A DNA stretch of 64,000 bases from Gammaproteobacteria bacterium (GCA_013214965.1 JABSRU010000013.1:44739-108738); one strand, 5' to 3'; positions 46,917-57,331 are shown, counted from the stretch's first letter. Notes: generated by a model not told the origin, from the sequence alone. A program made the numbers and translations.

Positions 46917-49574
46917 CTAGTCCTCGGTCGGAGGCTCAGTTGCTTCAGGCTCTTCGCCCGTCGCATCGACATCTGTTATTGGTGTTTCACCTGTCGGTTG
47001 TTCACCTTCTAGGGCCTCACCATCTGTTGGAATAATTTCTTCAGGTTCTTCCATTTCATCAATTCGCTGCAGCGCGACAACTTTCTCGTCTTCTGCGGTT
47101 CTGATTAATGTCACACCTTGAGTGTTACGACCTACCGTTGATACTTCACTAACCCGAGTACGAACTAGCGTACCGCGATTAGAGATCATCATGATTTCGT
47201 CGTTTTCTTCCACTTGGACCGCGCCAATCACTAAACCATTACGATCACTAACCTTGATTGATACCACGCCTTTCGTTGCACGACTCTTCGCCGGATAATC
47301 TTCAAGCACTGTTCGCTTACCGTAGCCATTTTCAGTCACGGTCAAGATTGGACCATCGTTTTGAGGAACAATCAGTGATACCACTTTTTGGCCTTCATCG
47401 AGTTTCATGCCGCGTACACCGGTCGCGGTACGACCTAAGGTTCTAAATTGCGATTCAGAACAACGAACCACTTTACCTTCATCAGAGAATAACATCACGT
47501 CTTGACCTTCGGTGGTCAATGCAACGCCAATCAATTCATCATCGTCACGTAGATTGACAGCAATGATGCCGTTAGCACGTGGACGTGAGTAAGCTGATAA
47601 TAATGTCTTTTTAACCGTACCCGCAGCCGTAGCCATCAAGATACACTTGTCTTCTGAGTATTCACGCACCGGCAAAATAGCGGTAATACGTTCGTCTTTC
47701 TCTAGCGACAACAGATTAATAATCGGTTTGCCACGAGCTTGGCGAGAAGCCAACGGTAACTGGAACACTTTAAGCCAGTATAGTTTGCCACGATTCGAGA
47801 AACATAAAATTGTGTCATGGGTATTAGCTACTAACAAACGTTCGATGAAATCTTCGTCTTTCATCTTAGTTGCTGCTTTACCCTTACCACCACGACGCTG
47901 TGCTTCGTATTCAGACAATGGCTGATACTTAACATAACCTTCATGTGACAAAGTCACCACAACATCTTCTTCCGTGATTAAATCTTCTAGCGATAAATCA
48001 TGGGTTGAATTTGAAATTTCCGTCCGACGTTCATCACCAAAGTCTTCTAGGATTTGATTCAACTCTTCACGAATAACTTCCATTAAACGTTCAGGGGTAC
48101 CAAGGATATAGAGTAACTCAGCAATAAGATCTAACAACTCTTGATATTCAGCAATGATTTTTTCGTGTTCTAAACCGGTTAGCTTATGTAAACGAAGATC
48201 TAAAATCGCTTGGGCTTGGGTCTCTGTTAGGTAATATTTACCATCACGGATCCCAAACTCATCTTCTAACCATTCTGGACGAGCGGCATCATCACCGGAC
48301 TTTTCAAGCATTGGTGCAACATTGCCAAGCTCCCAACCTTCTGAAACCAACGCGACTTTGGCCAAGGCTGGCGTTGTTGAGTTGCGGATCATTTTGATGA
48401 TTGGATCAATATTAGCTAAAGCAATCGCTAGTGCTTCAAGGATATGTGCACGGTCGCGGGCTTTGCGTAATTCGAATACCGTACGACGTGTCACCACTTC
48501 GCGACGATGACGAATAAAGCTATTGAGCATTTCTTTAAGGTTAAACAATTTAGGACGTTGGTCTTCTAACGCCACCATGTTAATACCAAAAGTCACTTGC
48601 ATTTGAGTTTGGGCGTATAAATTGTTCAGCACTACTTCGCCAACATCGCCACGTTTAATCTCAACCACCATCCGCATGCCGTCTTTATCAGACTCATCAC
48701 GTAAGGCACTTATTCCTTCAAGTTTTTTATCGCGCACTAACTCAGCCATTTTTTCAATCAGGCGTGCTTTATTCACTTGATAAGGTAATTCATGAACAAT
48801 AATGCTTTCTTTACCCGTAGCACTCACTTCTATATCAGCTAGTGCACGAACTTTGATTTTACCACGACCGGTGTGATAAGCGTCAATAATGCCTTTACGG
48901 CCATTGATAATACCAGCCGTTGGAAAATCTGGGCCTGGGATGTGTTCCATTAATTGATCAATAGTGATTTCACTATCATCCATTAATGCTAAACAGCCAG
49001 CAATCACTTCATTGATATTATGAGGTGGTATATTAGTCGCCATACCAACCGCAATACCCGATGAACCATTAATGAGTAGATTCGGGATTCGAGTTGGCAT
49101 CACCACAGGAATATGTTCAGTACCATCGTAGTTCGGCGCAAAATCAACGGTTTCTTTTTCTAAATCGGCCAACAACGAGTGGGCGATTTTTTTCATTCGG
49201 ATTTCGGTATAACGCATTGCCGCAGCAGAATCACCATCAACCGAACCAAAATTACCTTGGCCGTCTATTAATGGATAACGCAATGAAAACGGTTGAGCCA
49301 TTCGTACAATGGTATCGTAAACAGCAGTATCACCGTGGGGGTGATACTTACCAATAACATCACCAACCACACGGGCTGATTTTTTGTACGGTTTGTTCCA
49401 GGCATTCCCTAAAACATCCATCGCGAACAATACGCGGCGATGTACTGGTTTTAAACCGTCCCTTACATCGGGTAATGCACGACCCACGATTACACTCATG
49501 GCGTAATCTAGATACGAAGTTTTAAGTTCGTCTTCGATATTTATCGGCGTTACACTATTGGCCAATTCAGTCAT
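46917..49574 (-). CDS. gyrA: GyrA, DNA gyrase subunit A
   Basis: An 885-residue subunit with catalytic Tyr in the [10 protein letters not shown] region, GyrA box (QRRGGKGK, about 560) and C-terminal pinwheel repeats, ending in an acidic tail ([12 protein letters not shown]). With GyrB it introduces negative supercoils. Position 83, Ser in E. coli, is Thr; Asp87 is kept. Thr83 is wild type in some genera such as Pseudomonas, so it need not signal quinolone resistance. The gene is divergent from ubiG, as in E. coli. Confidence 0.97.
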   Translation of the reverse strand: MTELANSVTPINIEDELKTSYLDYAMSVIVGRALPDVRDGLKPVHRRVLFAMDVLGNAWNKPYKKSARVVGDVIGKYHPHGDTAVYDTIVRMAQPFSLRYPLIDGQGNFGSVDGDSAAAMRYTEIRMKKIAHSLLADLEKETVDFAPNYDGTEHIPVVMPTRIPNLLINGSSGIAVGMATNIPPHNINEVIAGCLALMDDSEITIDQLMEHIPGPDFPTAGIINGRKGIIDAYHTGRGKIKVRALADIEVSATGKESIIVHELPYQVNKARLIEKMAELVRDKKLEGISALRDESDKDGMRMVVEIKRGDVGEVVLNNLYAQTQMQVTFGINMVALEDQRPKLFNLKEMLNSFIRHRREVVTRRTVFELRKARDRAHILEALAIALANIDPIIKMIRNSTTPALAKVALVSEGWELGNVAPMLEKSGDDAARPEWLEDEFGIRDGKYYLTETQAQAILDLRLHKLTGLEHEKIIAEYQELLDLIAELLYILGTPERLMEVIREELNQILEDFGDERRTEISNSTHDLSLEDLITEEDVVVTLSHEGYVKYQPLSEYEAQRRGGKGKAATKMKDEDFIERLLVANTHDTILCFSNRGKLYWLKVFQLPLASRQARGKPIINLLSLEKDERITAILPVREYSEDKCILMATAAGTVKKTLLSAYSRPRANGIIAVNLRDDDELIGVALTTEGQDVMLFSDEGKVVRCSESQFRTLGRTATGVRGMKLDEGQKVVSLIVPQNDGPILTVTENGYGKRTVLEDYPAKSRATKGVVSIKVSDRNGLVIGAVQVEENDEIMMISNRGTLVRTRVSEVSTVGRNTQGVTLIRTAEDEKVVALQRIDEMEEPEEIIPTDGEALEGEQPTGETPITDVDATGEEPEATEPPTED

Positions 49575-49910
49575 AAACAGCTATGGTCCCTGTGTCTATT
49601 AAAGATAGTACCTTGTTAGTCGAATTATTGTATTAATATTGAGCGACTAATAGGCGTAAATAAGAAAATTATTCTAGCATAGTTAACCAGACTTACTAGC
49701 CTTCAATAGCCTTATTTTGCCTAAGGTTGATTTTTTATTCAGATATCACATTTTTGCGCCCAACCATTGACCATAAAACAGCCGTAACTGATTAAAAACC
49801 CTTGTTTCTAACCACCTTTCGTATAAAGATAACAATTACAAGATATATTGATTGTTATCGACAATCTTTAAACCTTATAATGCTTATTTTGACCCTGAGA
49901 GCTAGTAATT
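49575..49910. other. gyrA-ubiG divergent intergenic region
   Basis: 336 bp of AT-rich DNA with no gene. The gyrA leader holds a 7-bp inverted repeat TTAGTCG/CGACTAA (49616-49650). The ubiG side holds the nested repeats listed separately. Neither promoter could be placed with confidence. No RNA gene was recognised. Confidence 0.4.
49828..49866. repeat. Nested inverted repeats upstream of ubiG
   Basis: GATAACAAT (49828-49836) pairs with ATTGTTATC (49851-49859). The right arm also pairs locally: GATTGT-tatcg-ACAATC (49850-49866). The two folds exclude each other. They lie 45-83 bases before the ubiG ATG. Confidence 0.4.
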
Positions 49911-50624
49911 ATGTCCAATGCTGAGAATGTTGATCATCAGGAAATCGCTAAATTTGCCGCCATTGCCGAAAGTTGGTGGGATCTAGCGGGTGAATTTAAG
50001 CCTTTACACTTAATGAACCCAACGCGTTTAAACTACATTAGTCAGGGCAGTGATGGCTTATTTGGCAAGCGCATTGTTGATGTTGGTTGCGGTGGCGGTA
50101 TTCTTTCAGAATCGATGGCAAAACTAGGTGCCGACGTCTTAGGCATTGATATGGCGCAAGAGTCATTGCATGTTGCCAAGCTTCACGCCTTAGAAACCAG
50201 GGTGACGGGGATTGAATACCAGAAGATAACCGTTGAGCAATTAGCATTAGAACATCCCGGTGCGTTTGATATTGTGACTTGCATGGAGATGTTAGAGCAT
50301 GTGCCAGATCCACAATCAATTATTGCCGCTTGCATTACACTATTGAAGCCCGGTGGACAGTTATTTATTTCAACCTTAAATCGTACACACAAGTCTTATT
50401 TACTCGCGATTTTAGGGGCTGAACATATTTTAAAATTAGTGCCTAAAGGTACCCATCAACACAGTAAATTTATTCGGCCAAGTGAGTTGATTCGCTTCGT
50501 TGACAACAACGAGGCTCATTGTATCGACGCCATCGGTATTCATTACAACCCATTAACGGAACAATTTAAAATTAATAACGATTTATCAGTCAATTATATT
50601 TTACATTGCCAACCTAACCCATAA
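49911..50624 (+). CDS. ubiG: UbiG, ubiquinone O-methyltransferase
   Basis: A 237-residue SAM methyltransferase: [18 protein letters not shown] is motif I, and [10 protein letters not shown] and [15 protein letters not shown] are typical of UbiG. The N-terminus has the family's [14 protein letters not shown]. It performs both O-methylations in ubiquinone synthesis. It is divergent from gyrA and 9 bases before gph. Confidence 0.96.
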   Translation: MSNAENVDHQEIAKFAAIAESWWDLAGEFKPLHLMNPTRLNYISQGSDGLFGKRIVDVGCGGGILSESMAKLGADVLGIDMAQESLHVAKLHALETRVTGIEYQKITVEQLALEHPGAFDIVTCMEMLEHVPDPQSIIAACITLLKPGGQLFISTLNRTHKSYLLAILGAEHILKLVPKGTHQHSKFIRPSELIRFVDNNEAHCIDAIGIHYNPLTEQFKINNDLSVNYILHCQPNP

Positions 50625-50633
50625 GGAATATTG

Positions 50634-51317
50634 ATGTCACTGTCATTAGCGTTTAAGCAACACCCTATTAAAGCAATCCTATTTGATCTCGATGGTACGC
50701 TATTAGACACCGCTAGTGACTTAGGGGCCGCAGTGAACGTGTTATTGCAACGAGACAACTTGCCCCTGCTTGATAAGTCGACAATTCATCAAACGGCTTC
50801 TCAGGGGGCTAATGCATTAATTAAAGCAGGTTATGGACCAGACTTATCAACCATTGAATTAGCAAAATTACGGATAGAGTTCTTGGCTTATTATGAAAAT
50901 AACCTCGCCAATCACACCAAATACCTTGCTGGGGCATCATTACTACTAGAGACCCTAAATCAACATCGAATCCCTTGGGGTATCATCACCAATAAGCCTT
51001 ACATGTATACCAAGGCGTTACTACAACAGTTCCCACTGCTAGCAACATCCCACGTGACATTAAGTGGTGACAGCATGGCGGTACGTAAACCCAACCCACT
51101 GCCGTTAATTGTTGCCGCCAAATCGTTGCTCATTAACCCAACCGAAATAGCATACGTTGGGGATGCATTAACAGACATTCAAGCAGCCAATAGTGCAGAG
51201 ATGATATCGGTAGCAGCCAACTATGGTTATATTCCAGATGGTGATAATGTGAGCCATTGGCATGCGGATATGATCATTGATCATTGTAATGACATATTAA
51301 CCGTGTTAAGTCATTAA
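50634..51317 (+). CDS. gph: Gph, phosphoglycolate phosphatase (HAD family)
   Basis: ATG at 50634 with AAGGA ahead gives 227 residues; the preceding TTG codon is a poorer start. HAD motifs: ILFDLDGTLLDTA, IITNKPY, RKPNPLP and YVGDALTDIQAA. It hydrolyses 2-phosphoglycolate made during DNA repair. Pairing with ubiG is common in this group. Confidence 0.92.
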   Translation: MSLSLAFKQHPIKAILFDLDGTLLDTASDLGAAVNVLLQRDNLPLLDKSTIHQTASQGANALIKAGYGPDLSTIELAKLRIEFLAYYENNLANHTKYLAGASLLLETLNQHRIPWGIITNKPYMYTKALLQQFPLLATSHVTLSGDSMAVRKPNPLPLIVAAKSLLINPTEIAYVGDALTDIQAANSAEMISVAANYGYIPDGDNVSHWHADMIIDHCNDILTVLSH

Positions 51318-51472
51318 TGATGCAAAATTCTGCGATTAAGCCGTGCCAATTATGCGGCTTATTAAGAAAAAAAATAAATTAAATTTTGTGTTTTTAAATT
51401 GATTTTTTGTAGCACTAAGTAGCAATTTAATTTTATTGATAGTCTTCACTAACCAAAATAATCACCCACACT

Positions 51473-51481
51473 TTATCCACA
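51473..51481 (+). promoter_or_regulatory. DnaA box upstream of nrdA
   Basis: TTATCCACA is a perfect consensus DnaA box 20 bases before the -35. E. coli nrdAB is also controlled by DnaA boxes, so linking replication initiation to dNTP supply is a sound inference. Confidence 0.6.
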
Positions 51482-51501
51482 ACTTATCCCATTTAATAAA
51501 C

Positions 51502-51530
51502 TTGCAAATGCAACCAAAGCACACTATCTT
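51502..51530 (+). promoter_or_regulatory. Predicted nrdA promoter
   Basis: TTGCAA and TATCTT at 17-bp spacing. The -10 lies inside the first NrdR box, so repressor binding would exclude polymerase. Confidence 0.45.
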
Positions 51531-51534
51531 GTAT
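51519..51534 (+). promoter_or_regulatory. NrdR box 1
   Basis: GCACACTATCTTGTAT matches my recollection of the NrdR consensus (ACACTATATCTTGTGT) at 12 of 16 bases. It starts 31 bp before box 2, three helical turns, the standard NrdR spacing. Confidence 0.7.
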
Positions 51535-51549
51535 CTCATAATAAATACA

Positions 51550-51565
51550 ACCCTAGATGTTGTGT
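51550..51565 (+). promoter_or_regulatory. NrdR box 2
   Basis: ACCCTAGATGTTGTGT matches the same consensus at 13 of 16 bases. With box 1 it forms the paired site that NrdR-dATP/ATP tetramers use to repress ribonucleotide reductase genes. Confidence 0.72.
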
Positions 51566-51652
51566 ATTTTATTGGCAGCTGACACTAGTCAGTGTATTAT
51601 TTTTAATACTGAGCCGATGTAATAGCAATGTTTAAATCATGGAATATGAAAA

Positions 51653-53938
51653 ATGAATTCGAATCTTTTAGTCACCAAACGCAGTGGCAAGCAAGAACCT
51701 ATTGATCTAGAAAAGATCCATAAAGTGATCACCTGGGCCGCCAAGGATCTTGAAAATGTCTCAGTGTCGCAAGTGGCTTTAAAAGCGCATATTCAATTCT
51801 ACACTGGAATTAAAACCGAAGACATTCATGCCACGATTATTAAAGCCGCTGCCGACCAAATTTCCGAAGAGTCTCCAGATTATCAATATTTAGCAGCGCG
51901 CTTAGCGATATTCCATTTACGTAAAAAAGCCTACGGCCAATTTGAACCACCACACCTATTTGCTCACACGGTAAAAATGTGTGAACAAGGTCGCTATGAC
52001 CAACATTTACTCAATGATTATACCGAAGCTGAATTTGATGTGATGAACGAAGCCATTGACCATTGGCGCGATATGTCCTTTAGTTATGCGGCTGTCAAAC
52101 AACTTGAAGGTAAATACCTGTTACAAAACCGTGTTACAGGTGAAATATACGAGAGCGCGCAATTCCTTTATATGCTTATCGCTGCCTCATTATTTGCTAA
52201 ATACCCAAGTGATAGCCGGATGGATTACATTATCCGTTTCTACCATGCGGTATCACAATTTAAAATTTCGCTACCAACACCAATTATGGCCGGTGTACGT
52301 ACTCCAACTCGTCAGTTTAGCTCATGTGTCTTAATTGAATGTGATGATAACCTCGATTCAATCAATGCCACTTCTAGTGCAATTGTTAAATACGTGAGCC
52401 AGCGTGCTGGTATTGGTATTAACGCAGGTCGTATTCGTGCCTTAGGCAGCCCAATTCGTGGCGGCGAAGCATTCCACACCGGTTGTATTCCTTTTTATAA
52501 ACACTTTCAAACGGCGGTTAAAAGCTGTTCTCAAGGTGGCGTTCGTGGTGGGGCTGCGACCTTATTCTACCCACTGTGGCATTTAGAAGTTGAATCGCTG
52601 TTAGTACTTAAAAATAACCGTGGCGTCGAAGAAAATCGAGTTCGTCATATGGATTACGGGGTTCAATTTAACAAATTGATGTATCAACGTTTGATCAAAG
52701 GTGGCGATATCACCCTTTTTTCGCCAAGTGATGTTCCAGGGCTCTATGATGCTTTCTTTGCTGATCAACCTAAATTTGAAGAACTTTACGTCAAGTATGA
52801 AAACGATCCAAGTATTCGTCGCTCAACCATCAAAGCGGCAGAGTTATTTTCGTTATTCGCCCAAGAGCGTGCTAGCACTGGTCGAATCTATCTACAAAAT
52901 GTCGATCACTGTAATACTCACAGTCCATTTGACCCAGCGGTTGCACCGATACGCCAATCTAATCTATGTTTAGAAATTGCCCTACCGACCAAACCATTAC
53001 AAAGCTTCGATGATCCTAATGGTGAAATTGCACTTTGTACCCTATCAGCCTTTAACTTAGGCGTGATTAAATCTCTTGATGAATTAGAAGAGTTAGCAGA
53101 ACTAGCCGTTCGCGCACTTGATAACTTATTAAGCTACCAAAATTACCCAATTATTGCCGCCGAGAAATCAAGCCTAGGTCGTCGCACGTTAGGGGTAGGT
53201 GTCATTAACTTCGCCTATTACTTAGCCAAGAATGGGGTTAAATACTCAGACGGTAGTGCTAATCGTTTAACCCATGAGACCTTTGAAGCAATTCAGTATT
53301 ACTTGCTTAAAGCGTCAAATAAGTTAGCCAAAGAAATCGGTGCTTGTGATTTGTTTCATGAAACAACTTACTCCCAAGGTATTCTGCCGATTGACACCTA
53401 CAAGAAAGATGTTGATAAATTATGTTCTCCAGCACTAAATCTTGACTGGGAAGCACTACGTAGCGACATTAAAGCCCATGGCTTACGTAATTCAACGCTG
53501 TCAGCCTTGATGCCATCGGAGACCTCATCGCAAATATCTAATGCCACCAATGGTATTGAGCCTCCACGTGGGCTCATCAGTATAAAAGCCAGTAAAGACG
53601 GTGTGTTAAAGCAAGTGGTACCGGAATATAGCCGTTTACGCCAACAGTATGAATTGTTATGGAATATTCCATCGAATCAGGGCTATTTAGAACTAGTTGG
53701 GATCATGCAAAAATTTGTTGACCAAGCTATTTCAGCCAATACTAACTACGATCCTTCACGCTTTGATAGTGGTAAAGTACCAATCAAGCAATTGCTCAAA
53801 GATCTATTGACCGCCTACAAACTCGGGATCAAGACCCTTTATTATCATAACACCCGTGACGGCGCTAATGATGCTCAAGGTGATATTGTGATTGAGCCAG
53901 AGGATGATGGATGTGCTGGCGGCGCATGTAAAATATAA
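51653..53938 (+). CDS. nrdA: NrdA, class Ia ribonucleotide reductase large subunit
   Basis: A 761-residue protein. It has an ATP-cone at 5-95, active-site cysteines in FSSCVLIEC, NLCLEIALPT and ALCTLSAFNLG, and the C-terminal redox pair in DDGCAGGACKI. It reduces ribonucleoside diphosphates. GGAA precedes the ATG. It is followed by nrdB and the nrdB-maintenance ferredoxin, forming one operon. Confidence 0.98.
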   Translation: MNSNLLVTKRSGKQEPIDLEKIHKVITWAAKDLENVSVSQVALKAHIQFYTGIKTEDIHATIIKAAADQISEESPDYQYLAARLAIFHLRKKAYGQFEPPHLFAHTVKMCEQGRYDQHLLNDYTEAEFDVMNEAIDHWRDMSFSYAAVKQLEGKYLLQNRVTGEIYESAQFLYMLIAASLFAKYPSDSRMDYIIRFYHAVSQFKISLPTPIMAGVRTPTRQFSSCVLIECDDNLDSINATSSAIVKYVSQRAGIGINAGRIRALGSPIRGGEAFHTGCIPFYKHFQTAVKSCSQGGVRGGAATLFYPLWHLEVESLLVLKNNRGVEENRVRHMDYGVQFNKLMYQRLIKGGDITLFSPSDVPGLYDAFFADQPKFEELYVKYENDPSIRRSTIKAAELFSLFAQERASTGRIYLQNVDHCNTHSPFDPAVAPIRQSNLCLEIALPTKPLQSFDDPNGEIALCTLSAFNLGVIKSLDELEELAELAVRALDNLLSYQNYPIIAAEKSSLGRRTLGVGVINFAYYLAKNGVKYSDGSANRLTHETFEAIQYYLLKASNKLAKEIGACDLFHETTYSQGILPIDTYKKDVDKLCSPALNLDWEALRSDIKAHGLRNSTLSALMPSETSSQISNATNGIEPPRGLISIKASKDGVLKQVVPEYSRLRQQYELLWNIPSNQGYLELVGIMQKFVDQAISANTNYDPSRFDSGKVPIKQLLKDLLTAYKLGIKTLYYHNTRDGANDAQGDIVIEPEDDGCAGGACKI

Positions 53939-53953
53939 GGGCAGCAAGAATAT

Positions 53954-53975
53954 TGCCACGCTATCAGGCGTGGCA
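53954..53975 (+). repeat. Stem-loop between nrdA and nrdB
   Basis: TGCCACGC (53954-53961) pairs exactly with GCGTGGCA (53968-53975) around a 6-base loop. It has no T-run. It lies in the 63-bp nrdA-nrdB gap and could protect the nrdA message, cause partial termination, or be a processing site setting subunit ratio. Confidence 0.65.
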
Positions 53976-54001
53976 TTAAGATATAATTTTTAAGGTTTAT
54001 A

Positions 54002-55132
54002 ATGACATACTCAACGTTTAACCAAGTGAAAAACGACCCCCTTCTTGAACCAATGTTTTTAGGGAATGCGGTCAATGTTTCACGCTTCGATCAACAAAAA
54101 CTGCCAATCTTTGAAAAATTAATTGATAAGCAAATTTCATTCTTTTGGCGCCCAGAAGAAGTAGATATTTCAAAAGATCGGGCTGATTGGTTAAAATTGA
54201 CCGACAGTGAACGTCACGTCTTTATTAGTAACTTAAAATATCAAACGCTACTCGACTCAATCGCAGCACGTAGTGTTAATGTCGTGTTGTTACCTCTGGT
54301 CTCTTTACCAGAGATTGAAACATGGGTTGAAACGTGGGCTTTTTATGAAACCATTCATTCACGCTCATACACCCATATTTTACGTAATCTATTTACTGAT
54401 CCTAGTGAAGTGTTTGACGATATTTTAATTAACGAAAATATTATGAAACGTGCAACCAGTATCTCGGCCTATTTTGATGAAGTGATATTACTGACTCAAT
54501 TATTGCAATCACAAGGTGAAGGTACCTATCAGGTTGAAGGTCGAACTGTCGTAGTGACTCGACGGTTATTAAAAGAAAGTCTGTTTTTGGCCATTTGTTC
54601 GGTCAATGCCCTCGAAGCCATTCGTTTTTACGTTAGTTTTGCCTGTTCTTTCGCTTTTGCTGAGCGAGAATTACTCGAAGGTAATGCAAAAATAATCAAA
54701 TTGATTGCCCGTGATGAAGCCGTGCATTTAACCGGTACTCAACATATTTTAAATTTATGGGCCGAAGGTAAAGATGATCCAGAAATGGCGCAAATTTCCA
54801 TCGACCTAAAAGACCGTGGCTTACAGGTCTTTTTAGATGTGGTTGAACAAGAAAAAGAATGGGCTGATTACCTATTCAAAGATGGTTCGATGATTGGTCT
54901 TAATGCAGAAATATTAAAGCAATACATTGAATATATCAGTAATCAACGACTGATCGCCATTGGCCACAAACCTCCTTATTCAACGTTAAGTAACCCATTA
55001 CCTTGGATGAATTCATACTTAGTCAGTGATAATGTACAAGTAGCGCCACAGGAAAGTGAAATATCTTCTTACCTCGTTGGCCAAATTGACAGTGAGTTAG
55101 ATAACGATGAATTTGATGACTTCGATTTATAG
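54002..55132 (+). CDS. nrdB: NrdB, class Ia ribonucleotide reductase small subunit
   Basis: A 376-residue diiron protein. The radical Tyr is in HSRSYTHIL, with Glu/His ligands in WAFYETIHS and ARDEAVHL. The acidic tail [10 protein letters not shown] is the peptide that docks in NrdA. It generates the tyrosyl radical. AAGG precedes the ATG. Confidence 0.97.
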   Translation: MTYSTFNQVKNDPLLEPMFLGNAVNVSRFDQQKLPIFEKLIDKQISFFWRPEEVDISKDRADWLKLTDSERHVFISNLKYQTLLDSIAARSVNVVLLPLVSLPEIETWVETWAFYETIHSRSYTHILRNLFTDPSEVFDDILINENIMKRATSISAYFDEVILLTQLLQSQGEGTYQVEGRTVVVTRRLLKESLFLAICSVNALEAIRFYVSFACSFAFAERELLEGNAKIIKLIARDEAVHLTGTQHILNLWAEGKDDPEMAQISIDLKDRGLQVFLDVVEQEKEWADYLFKDGSMIGLNAEILKQYIEYISNQRLIAIGHKPPYSTLSNPLPWMNSYLVSDNVQVAPQESEISSYLVGQIDSELDNDEFDDFDL

Positions 55133-55141
55133 CCCTTAACG

Positions 55142-55402
55142 ATGAAAGCGGTTATTTATAATAATGTACTGTGCAAACAAACCTTTGCACAGTCAAAAGC
55201 GACCACTACCTTGGAATACCTCGAATCCCAAGGTAAGGTTATTAACTATCATTGTCGCGATGGCACGTGCGGCGCCTGTCGCTGTAAGCTTAATAGCGGC
55301 ATGGTTGAATACACCATCGAACCGCTTGCTTATATTCGTCAAGGTGACATTTTAACCTGCTGTACTCGCCCTATCACCGATATCGATCTATCAGATTTAT
55401 AG
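55142..55402 (+). CDS. yfaE: YfaE-like [2Fe-2S] ferredoxin
   Basis: An 86-residue plant-type ferredoxin with CRDGTCGACRC and a fourth Cys in LTCCTRP. YfaE reduces and maintains the NrdB diiron cofactor. It starts 9 bases past nrdB, so it is the operon's third gene. Confidence 0.92.
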   Translation: MKAVIYNNVLCKQTFAQSKATTTLEYLESQGKVINYHCRDGTCGACRCKLNSGMVEYTIEPLAYIRQGDILTCCTRPITDIDLSDL

Positions 55403-55469
55403 CCGTTTACCCTAGCTTATCGGCAAAAATTATTGTTATAATCGAACATTGTTAAAATCTGGATCAGAA

Positions 55470-56420
55470 ATGGATAATTCACCTCGTATTATTAATTTTT
55501 CAACGAATCACTCCCCTGTTTGTTTATCGAAATTAGACCAACTCGATCATGTCGTTGCGATTGGTGGAGGACATGGATTAGGGCGCGTATTATCAGCTTT
55601 AAATCATCTTGGTGAACGGTTAACCGGGATTGTTACAACCACTGACAATGGTGGCTCAACCGGTTTATTACGAGTCACTGAAGATTGCATTGCGTGGGGA
55701 GATCTACGAAACTGTATCAACCAACTTATTACTCAGCCTTCCATTGCCAGTTCGATGTTTGAATACCGCTTTAATGGCGACAGCGATCTCGCGCCCCATA
55801 ATCTCGGTAATCTAATGTTGGTAGCCTTAGACAAAATGAGTGTGCGGCCACTCGATGCGATTAAATTAATCCGAGAGATGTTAGATGTAAAAAGTCACAT
55901 TATTCCGATGTCAGAAAGTCCAACGCATTTAGTCGCAACCACACAGGATAATCAACAAATTTTTGGTGAAATTGGCGTCGACAGTATGAGTCATATGCCA
56001 AACAACTTGGCACTTGAACCTCAAGTGAAAGCAACGCCAGAAGCGATTGAAGCAATCAACAAAGCGCAATTGATTATCATTGGCCCCGGCAGCTTATTAA
56101 CCAGCATTATGCCACCGCTATTAATGCCCGATTTACGCCAGGCCATTGCTGATAGCCCGGCAAAAAAAATATTTATACGTAATTTAATTGCCGAACAAAG
56201 TCCCGCAGGCAGGTTATCAAACAAAGAATTGTTGAGTTGGACTAAAAGAACAACCTGCTTAGAGCTCCCTGATGCCATTTTAGGTCATCATGCGCAACAT
56301 AAAATATCAAAACCGTTTTATCTTTATGATATCGCCAGCCAAACATCAGTTTATCATGACCGTTTAAAACTCAGAGCCGCACTCACTGATATTATCGAAA
56401 CGTTGTTGACTCAAAATTAA
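55470..56420 (+). CDS. YvcK/CofD-like protein
   Basis: ATG at 55470 with GGA ahead gives 316 residues. AIGGGHGLGRVLSAL and TTTDNGGSTGLLR are the family's nucleotide-sugar-binding motifs, and WGDLRNC follows. YvcK proteins bind UDP-GlcNAc and affect carbon use and cell wall in Bacillus; they resemble the phospholactate transferase CofD. The last 57 bases overlap a convergent kinase gene. Confidence 0.88.
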   Translation: MDNSPRIINFSTNHSPVCLSKLDQLDHVVAIGGGHGLGRVLSALNHLGERLTGIVTTTDNGGSTGLLRVTEDCIAWGDLRNCINQLITQPSIASSMFEYRFNGDSDLAPHNLGNLMLVALDKMSVRPLDAIKLIREMLDVKSHIIPMSESPTHLVATTQDNQQIFGEIGVDSMSHMPNNLALEPQVKATPEAIEAINKAQLIIIGPGSLLTSIMPPLLMPDLRQAIADSPAKKIFIRNLIAEQSPAGRLSNKELLSWTKRTTCLELPDAILGHHAQHKISKPFYLYDIASQTSVYHDRLKLRAALTDIIETLLTQN

Positions 56421-57329
56421 TCGTTGATAGTAGCGCTGAGCACCATCGGCGTTATTACTGACTGTCCATAACCAACAAAGACCGCAATAATAATCAATCA
56501 CCACCTCAAAATAATCCTCATCAATAGGCATATTCGAACACTCAGCATACTTAGCTAAAAATACACTTTTCTGGCTTGCGCAAAAATCAAACTCAACAAT
56601 GACGCTAGCTAAATCAATATAGCGGTCACCATAATCTCCATATTCCCAGTCAATAAAGATAACGTGATCGGTCATCATTATGTTGCTCGGATTCAAATCA
56701 CCATGGATTAAGCAACAATCAACTGGGGTTATTACAGAAAGCCGCTCTTTTAACCGTTTTATAAGGCGTTTAACAGACTTAGGTACCAAGGGTGTATTGT
56801 TAACATAATATTGCCAGTAAAGACTCAGCTGTTGCGACAATGGTACGGTCGTTAACCGCTTCGCCTTCTTCTCTATCGAAATAGCATGTAATTTAGCGAC
56901 AGCCATCGCTAACATCGATAATTCTCGCTCGTTAATATTAGTGACTGATCCCCAATCATCACCTTGAACAAATTCACTCACCATCACGCCACTAAACATC
57001 GACTCGAACGCTGACCAAACATCTGAATTTTGGTTAATGAGCTCAGTTAGCTCAAAATGAGAAACCACCAACGGCGCTAATTGATTGTCTGCTGCGAGTT
57101 GCTGCATCAGACATTCTTGTTGACGGTCGCGAGGATTAATACGGTCAAAGTGTGATAGGAACCGTACCACAAAATATTGTCCGCCCTGCTCGACTTTAAG
57201 GTTAACATTGCATTGACCGCTGGTGAGTTGCTGGACTTGTTTAACATTGACATTATCAAATAGCGATAATGTGTTCATTGCTGCTAAATAAGTCGCTATC
57301 TCAACCCCATTTATCTCAACCCCATCCAT
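56364..57329 (-). CDS. Thiamine/choline-kinase-like phosphotransferase
   Basis: A 321-residue aminoglycoside-phosphotransferase-fold kinase with LIHGDLNPSNIMM (catalytic loop) and FIDWEYGDYGDRYIDLA (metal loop). It is the last gene after PnuT-like and YkoF-like genes, which favours thiamine or a precursor as substrate, as for ThiK. Its ATG is two bases past the transporter stop. Choline or another alcohol cannot be excluded. Confidence 0.75.
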   Translation of the reverse strand: MDGVEINGVEIATYLAAMNTLSLFDNVNVKQVQQLTSGQCNVNLKVEQGGQYFVVRFLSHFDRINPRDRQQECLMQQLAADNQLAPLVVSHFELTELINQNSDVWSAFESMFSGVMVSEFVQGDDWGSVTNINERELSMLAMAVAKLHAISIEKKAKRLTTVPLSQQLSLYWQYYVNNTPLVPKSVKRLIKRLKERLSVITPVDCCLIHGDLNPSNIMMTDHVIFIDWEYGDYGDRYIDLASVIVEFDFCASQKSVFLAKYAECSNMPIDEDYFEVVIDYYCGLCWLWTVSNNADGAQRYYQRLILSQQRFDNISECGSEF

Positions 57330-57331
57330 GG

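Larger units (their letters stand above)
51318..51652. other. gph-nrdA intergenic region with nrdA control elements
   Basis: 335 bp without a gene. A hairpin TAAGCCG/CGGCTTA (51337-51361, 11-base loop) near the gph end lacks a T-run and is a weak terminator. Further on lie a DnaA box, a promoter and two NrdR boxes, listed separately. A 5-bp-arm repeat ACACT-agtc-AGTGT is seen near 51582-51595. Confidence 0.6.

Noticed and set aside
50038..50319. 93-codon minus-strand frame inside ubiG
   Set aside because: Antisense shadow of a well-identified gene; no motif.
51337..51361. Rho-independent terminator for gph
   Set aside because: The 7-bp hairpin is not followed by a T-run; kept only as a note in the intergenic entry.
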